From NCBI GenBank assembly GCA_026419785.1, contig JAODTK010005639.1:1-64000 (forward strand): a DNA stretch of 64,000 nt, in the 5' to 3' direction. Shown here piece after piece: positions 59,301 through 64,000 of this stretch (within the stretch, counting starts at the first letter, position 1; each line of letters begins with the position of its first letter). The DNA is from Sclerodactyla briareus. Lineage: Eukaryota > Echinodermata > Holothuroidea > Dendrochirotida > Sclerodactylidae. A model generated the notes under the pieces. That model had not been told where the DNA came from and made no database searches. It saw only the letters and a program-made list of their open reading frames with translations. The position numbers were made by a program, and so were the translations under genes.

Positions 59301-60738
59301 TGACTAAAATGTGACTATTAGACGTGGGTGGCCATATAAAATTAAGCAAGTGTCATTATGGAATACCCATTTACCTGTATCCCCGTTGTCGCTTCACATC
59401 CTATAAATGTCTTCTTTCCACGATATTGTCAGCGGTTTTCATGTTCACCAAATTTCTTGGATAAGAGTTCGGGGATATATACGTCTGGCGTTTACCCGCC
59501 CGCATTTCTAGTTTCACCTCTGGTTCTTCCTTCTGAGCTGTTGGCTTGAACTTACTTAGTAAGAGATTGAGATTCAGTACAAATGTAAAATTACTGGGCA
59601 TTCCAGAGTTTATTTTTGAATTCCATGCTGTTTCCAACTAATGAAATGTTATATTTTTCTTTGAGCACCTTTAATCCTCTAAAGCTTACCTAGAGTGTCC
59701 TAACATCACTATAGTCATGTTGTATACCAGCATTCAAGATAGCGTTGAAACTCACTTATTTTATAACATTATATTGAACATATCATTTTTTTGTTTTCTG
59801 AATTATGTACATGTATGGTCCATCAAACATTAACGTCTGGTATTTTCTTTGTTTCCTATTGAAATTCACACATCCTTTTCCCCTTCGAAATCATTCATCT
59901 ATGGAAGTGAATGCTGTAGTGGGTGGTAGGTTTGATGGTTCATTTTGGTAGATAAAGACACCATAACTTCTGCTAAATGTTGACTCATTCAACACAAATA
60001 AACATGGAATACATAACAGAACTTCCAGGGTGTTGTCCCGGTGTATGTCGTAGTTATTCCGCACTTGGGAGTTACCCCCAATTTATCTGCATATGGACCA
60101 AACTTTGAAGTCAAATAACTCCACATAGAAACATAGTATATAAGGTAGGGTTTGGACCTACATACAGAGTTTTCTTTATGTGATATGTTAGTATCCCCAC
60201 ATTTTGGAAAGGGTTTTGAACATGCTTTGCTTTTTTCCGCATTTGTGCCAGTTCTAAGACATCTGTTACATGGCACCAGTGCTTCAAATGACAATCTAGT
60301 CATGTAAAAATTACTCGACTTGTTTTTCTACTTGCTACTCATGAAACCCAGGAAATCAACACCCATGACCCAACCCGATTAATCACTGATGATTTGTGTA
60401 ATAAATTCTGAGCACATATGAACATCTACTCTTTTTTATTTCAGGGGGTGGGGCACAGCGGGTTTATTCTATGGGCAGCCTTCTACTATGATGTCATCAG
60501 GTCCTTCATGTAACTCACAAAGACAAAACATCAAATGTGGGGTTTTAATGTGCCCTGTGTACACCTGTGCAACTTTGAAGAGAGCATGTTACATGACCAT
60601 TGTACCATAACATTTTATTTACGCTTTAGTAAAGAACTAAGCATAGCCCTAAATGTAAGAAATACATGGTGTAGCGTAGCAGAATATGATAGCCGTCGTT
60701 GTACACACAACCGTTCTTAATCGCTTTTCTCTATTGCA
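59301..60738. other. ubiquilin intron, otherwise unrecognised
   Basis: No exon recognised. Open frames on both strands carry no motif. Confidence 0.5.
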
Positions 60739-60965
60739 GCCTGCAACAGAATCAGGAGCTCCCTCTCCTAGCACACCAGCTGCACAACCAAAGATTCCAG
60801 CTCCAATCCCAGCCCGACCCCTGGGGGCACCCCGCAAGGACCACACCCCCAGCCCCGGGTGCCCCACTATTCGGTGACCTCGGTGGTCTGGGGATGTCCG
60901 GTCTGTCGGGGCTGGGCCTCGACTCGGCAAACTATGCCCAGATGTCTCAACAAATGCAACAGCAG
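60739..60965 (+). CDS. UBQLN: ubiquilin exon, linker before the first STI1 repeat (frameshifted)
   Basis: Acceptor TATTGCAG at 60731-60738; donor CAG/GTATCA at 60966. The first part reads PATESGAPSPSTPAAQPKIP in phase 0, a Pro/Ala/Ser linker after the UBL. The second part, in another frame, reads PGAPLFGDLGGLGMSGLSGL and then ANYAQMSQQMQQQ. That is the Gly/Leu-rich stretch and M/Q helix just before the ubiquilin STI1 region. The first frame would stop at a TGA at 60877-60879, so a one- or two-base indel must lie between about 60820 and 60870, probably in the 'ctgggggcacccc' runs. This is either a sequencing error or a real break. Ends in phase 0. Confidence 0.88.
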
Positions 60966-61714
60966 GTATCACATACCCATAAGCTAATTTCACTCCAGAC
61001 AGAGAATCTTTGGGAGCTCGGAGTGGTACCCTGGTTCTTGTAATATGAAGGCTCGGGAGAATCTGCGCTTTGGAACTGCACCCTAAGAACACTGTCTTCC
61101 CTGCTATACAGCACCATTTGTACCTCAAAATGCGATCTTAGCTATTCTCTCCACACAGCTTGTAGAGCTTGTAGATCTTAGAGTTGTCATAGAAAATCAC
61201 AGAATTTTAATGACGAATTGATGATGGATAGGTCCAGATTCCATATAGGTCATGTTACATGAACACTGATCTAGTGATAAATGCTTGACCTATATATTCG
61301 CTTTTGGGTGAGGGAAAAAATCAGCTGGCCCTCATGAGAAACAGAAATTCTACAATGCGTAATTGGACCCAGGTCATACGTAGTATTGATTTTTCACATG
61401 GGGTATTTTGTTCCGAAAGTGGAAAGATCAGTGGTAATCTGGAGGTTCCCATGTGTCGCATTTAATTGCATCAGCACTTTCATCCAGTGGTTAGAGTGCC
61501 TTCCAGCACTAGTAGTATTGGTAAGTACCCATGTCTACAGATAAGCTGCCAGATACTATTTCCATGCAGCTCAGGGTGTAGGTTCCTGAGCCGTGCCCAG
61601 CTACTTTGACAAGAATAAATCTTGGAAACAACAGCACTTCCCTTGTTTAGCAAGCTAGCAAATTTTGGGGAATCCTCGAGAGAAATCTATAGAAAATTTG
61701 TACAAATACCAGTG

Positions 61715-61835
61715 TTGGAGGACTTAGTCTTGGTGTCAAGACTGATTTTGAAGGACTCAGACTAGCTTTGATTACTCGGACTCAGCTCTGGGGACTGTAG
61801 GATTGGTCCGAGACCAGGTTCAAGACCGCACAGAA
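61715..61835. repeat. degenerate GGACTC/AGACT word array, copy 1
   Basis: Recurring 'ggactta', 'aagactga', 'ggactcaga', 'cggactcag' and 'gggactg' words. It is similar in style to 63430-63545. It lies just upstream of the exon-like segment. Confidence 0.55.
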
Positions 61836-61920
61836 AAATCCACAGTTTTTTTTTCTTTAATCCCAGAAATTTTGACATCGATATTGATAAATGTGATAAA
61901 CTGTTTTGTTTGTCTCCCAG

Positions 61921-62100
61921 AAGTTAACCAATAGTGCATTTGACCAACTAAATGCGCTTGTCAAAATGGCTGCAGCAATGGCCCTCCTCATGAGACTACA
62001 CCACTGTTTGCCTGTCTGCAAAGACTTGAAGTACAATGAACAATACTTCAGAGTGATAACTGTTGTCTGGAAAATTATATGGTTCTGGAGCCTGCGAACG
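61921..62100 (+). CDS. exon-like 180-nt segment of unknown origin inside the ubiquilin intron
   Basis: Exactly 60 codons without a stop, opening KLTNSAFDQLNALVKMAAAM and containing CLPVCKDLKYNEQYF. It is bounded by a strong acceptor (pyrimidine-rich tract ending CCCAG at 61920) and a donor (ACG/GTGAGA at 62101). Both boundaries are phase 0, matching the phase of the flanking ubiquilin exons, so it could be a cassette that keeps the frame. I do not recognise the protein, and ubiquilins are not known to me to have an insert between the linker and the first STI1 repeat. It could also be an exon of a nested gene, an exonised repeat, or chance. Confidence 0.3.
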
Positions 62101-63429
62101 GTGAGAGGTGCAGAGTTCAGGTGGGGTTATATGGCCTGTTTATGGCATCTATTTCATTAGTTTTACTTTTGGCACTGCTGCATTGCAATTTGCGATCATA
62201 TGGTTATTGTTATGAACTTACTCAATGATGACTCAAACTCTAAAAAAGGTATGAGGCAACCTAAAATTTTGCAATGGGACGAATATGCACGGCAACATTA
62301 CGATATGTTTTTGGAGGATGGTGCAACAACTAACTGCCCATAACTGCTTATTTGAACCTAATACCATATATTTCTCTTAAAATGCCAAGTGATAATAGGC
62401 AGTGTTTACGCTAGGTTTCAAAATGTGGGGGGGTCACAATTTTTCAAAGGGGGGTTTTGAAATCTGGGGGGGGGGAAGGGGGTCCTCAGAAAGTAGATCA
62501 ATAGTTCTTTGGTACCATGCATACTGACGAACATTGCCAGTTTTTCAACAATAGGATGTGTTTGCTAAGGGGTTACAGCCTCCCTCTTTCCCCAAGTTTG
62601 TACCTTGGACTCCCTCTCTCCAGTCGACTGCATTGCAAACTATTGCTACACAAGTTACACTGTATATAGCAGTGGGTACCTGGGGATAATCACCCATGCC
62701 ATATCATTCTTGCTACCATCCCATAGCTACATGACTGTGGCCGAAAGGGCAAATCCTTCAACGGCAACATTTTTCTGGCCCATAGTGAATGTTCTTCCCA
62801 GGCAAAATTGTATTTTTGTGTGAATAAATAAGAACAGAAAAATGATAATTTGCATGTTCAATGGCTTCACTAATTCCCACAAGGTAGCCAGCAGTACGCC
62901 TAAGCTACTGAAGTGCTATGATTTTGTACATGACCACACTTAGCCTAGATCAGAAAAGTGATTATATGAAGACACCTTGCAAATAATAAACATGAATCAA
63001 TCTTTTGTGAATGTGTTTGTATCAACCCATCTACATGCCTGTTTCATTATTTGATGATTTTTTAATGTTTTTAGGTTGCAGATTTTAACGTTATTTACAG
63101 TGAATTTGGTCCCATTCCACATGGTTATCCTAGAAAGTGTACATACACCAGTTCTACAAATTCATGTCAATCGAATGTTATCAATGTGTGGCTGAAAATA
63201 GTTTTTCCTCTCATGTCCTGCAGTGTTACGATGTCTGACACACAGGCAATGATGGAGCAATGCATACATTGTGCCTGAAGCACCAAGAAAAACCGTGACT
63301 GGTTTGAAGAAGCACAATTTCTATTCCTGTTGTGGAAACCAGTGTGGGACATTCCATTTCATATAAATTATTTTTGTGTCGGGATTTTGATTTGAGGTGC
63401 GCAGATCGCGTGATCCGGCATTAGCGTAA
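62101..63429. other. ubiquilin intron, otherwise unrecognised
   Basis: No exon recognised. A short stretch at about 63395-63437 ('gcgcagatcgcgtgatccgg' then 'cattagcgtaacactgg') is a likely reverse copy of 51370-51413, pointing to another small dispersed repeat. G runs at about 62425-62480. Confidence 0.45.
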
Positions 63430-63545
63430 CACTGGTAATAATGAACTCGGGACTTCTGAACAAGCACTCTACTTGGACTCAGAATGGTGAAGATAAGTCT
63501 TGGACTTGAATTTTTTTTGGGGGTTGGACTCGACTCCCACACTGT
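63430..63545. repeat. degenerate GGACT word array, copy 2
   Basis: Repeats 'gaactcgggactt', 'cttggactcaga', 'cttggacttga' and 'ttggactcgactccc'. Same style as 61715-61835. Confidence 0.55.
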
Positions 63546-63830
63546 CAAATACCTCAACAGATGAAACTGGCTAAGAATAATCCAACTTATTCAATTCGAA
63601 AGTGGGAATATGCCAGTTTCAGTAGGTTTTGCTGGCTTGCTAACAAAAGGAGGTACACTGCCTAATAATTATAACCATGGAGAAGGGGGGGCAGTTTCTT
63701 GGATTATTTCATTATATATTGTAATGATTATCCCTTCATATCATGCCACAGATGAGTTTGTGTTACTGTGTGTGTATGCAGTACCTTTTGCACAGCCAGT
63801 TTATGATGCTAATATTCTTTTCCCCCTCAG

Positions 63831-63946
63831 CTGCTGTCAAACCCTGATATGATGAGGCAGGTCCTGAGACCATGTACAGAACTGGCAGAACCCAGAACAT
63901 ATGAGGCAGATGTCATGTCTAACCCACAGATGCAGCAGCTGATAAG
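63831..63946 (+). CDS. UBQLN: ubiquilin exon, first STI1 repeat (frame-broken)
   Basis: Acceptor CCCCCTCAG at 63822-63830; donor AAG/GTAAGT at 63947. The phase-0 start reads LLSNPDMMRQVL and the end reads MSNPQMQQLI, both classic STI1-repeat text of ubiquilins, directly following the MQQQ of the previous exon. Between them the conserved text continues in another frame (VQNW, then NPEHMRQM). Two nearby indels, about 63868-63872 and about 63911, thus shift the frame out and back. Read literally the exon stays open, but about a third of it gives a non-ubiquilin sequence (RPCTELAEPRTYEADV). Sequencing indels seem likeliest. Confidence 0.9.
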
Positions 63947-63952
63947 GTAAGT

Positions 63953-64000
63953 GAACCCAAGACATGATGAGGTAGATGATCATGTCTAACCCCACAATCA
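63953..64000 (+). repeat. partial copy of the preceding ubiquilin exon behind its donor
   Basis: 63953-64000 resembles exon bases 63888-63931 ('gaaccca', 'atgaggcagatg' versus 'atgaggtagatg', 'tcatgtctaaccc'). It starts five bases after the donor and runs to the window edge. The copy reads 'gatgatcatgtc' where the exon has 'gatgtcatgtc'. It could be a tandem exon duplication or an assembly fault. Confidence 0.7.

Larger units (their letters stand above)
56429..63946 (+). other. UBQLN: ubiquilin gene, internal part (gene span)
   Basis: Ubiquilins are cytosolic shuttle factors. An N-terminal ubiquitin-like domain binds the proteasome, STI1 repeats bind clients, and a C-terminal UBA binds ubiquitin chains (family knowledge). 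Four exons in order cover UBL second half, linker and first STI1 repeat. Intron phases agree: exon 56429 ends phase 1 and exon 57292 starts with the two missing bases; exons 60739 and 63831 start in phase 0. The intron-exon structure argues against a retrocopy. The first UBL half and everything after the first STI1 repeat are outside or unseen. Introns contain repeat families and one unexplained exon-like segment at 61921-62100. Confidence 0.85.

Noticed and set aside
60649-61128. 159-codon minus-strand open frame
   Set aside because: Antisense to the GC-rich ubiquilin linker exon; the plus strand has clear homology and splice sites.
1-64000. CRISPR arrays, rRNA genes, operons, prokaryotic or viral genes
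   Set aside because: The tandem arrays here have no spacer structure, introns and SINE/LINE-type repeats mark the sequence as metazoan, and no rRNA or intact viral gene was recognised.

Overview
This window looks like a piece of a metazoan nuclear genome, most likely a marine deuterostome invertebrate. An echinoderm is my first guess; a hemichordate or amphioxus is possible. The sequence is AT-leaning and gene-poor, packed with degenerate repeats, and genes are split by introns. There are no prokaryotic operons, rRNAs or CRISPR arrays. Points towards an echinoderm are the frequent TAGGCCTA-type words, the 'phrase-like' dispersed repeats, and a large inverted-repeat transposon whose arms are short tandem repeats, as in the TU elements described from sea urchin (family knowledge from memory; not checked here).

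The one protein gene I can name is ubiquilin, on the + strand at the right end. Four exons are recognisable at 56429-56531, 57292-57338, 60739-60965 and 63831-63946. They encode the second half of the N-terminal ubiquitin-like domain, the Gly/Leu-rich linker, and the start of the first STI1 repeat. The gene runs off the window, and the exon for the start of the UBL was not found; a small candidate start exon lies at 51024-51064. Several of these exons carry small indels relative to the conserved protein, and part of the last exon is repeated just behind its donor site. Intron 60966-63830 holds an unexplained 180-nt exon-like open segment with good splice sites.

Layout. 0-6 kb: tail of a non-LTR retrotransposon, an unidentified coding-like stretch on the minus strand, noncoding repeat families and a 540-bp duplication. 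6-34 kb: mostly unrecognised noncoding DNA with tRNA-like elements (7.75, 24.6, 26.1 kb), hairpins, repeat families and long G or C runs. 35-47.6 kb: a transposon graveyard. A composite foldback element (about 36.5-46.2 kb) has minisatellite arms, holds two broken reverse transcriptases and an inner inverted repeat, and is flanked by two more broken reverse transcriptases. 47.6-53 kb: mostly unrecognised. 53.1-54.8 kb: a tandem family of degenerate units, several with perfect AGGTCA direct repeats. 56.4-64 kb: ubiquilin, its introns filled with related repeats.

Nearly all long open frames outside ubiquilin are antisense to, or part of, repeats. Everything is from reading by eye: repeat boundaries are good to some tens of bases, and percent identities were not computed.
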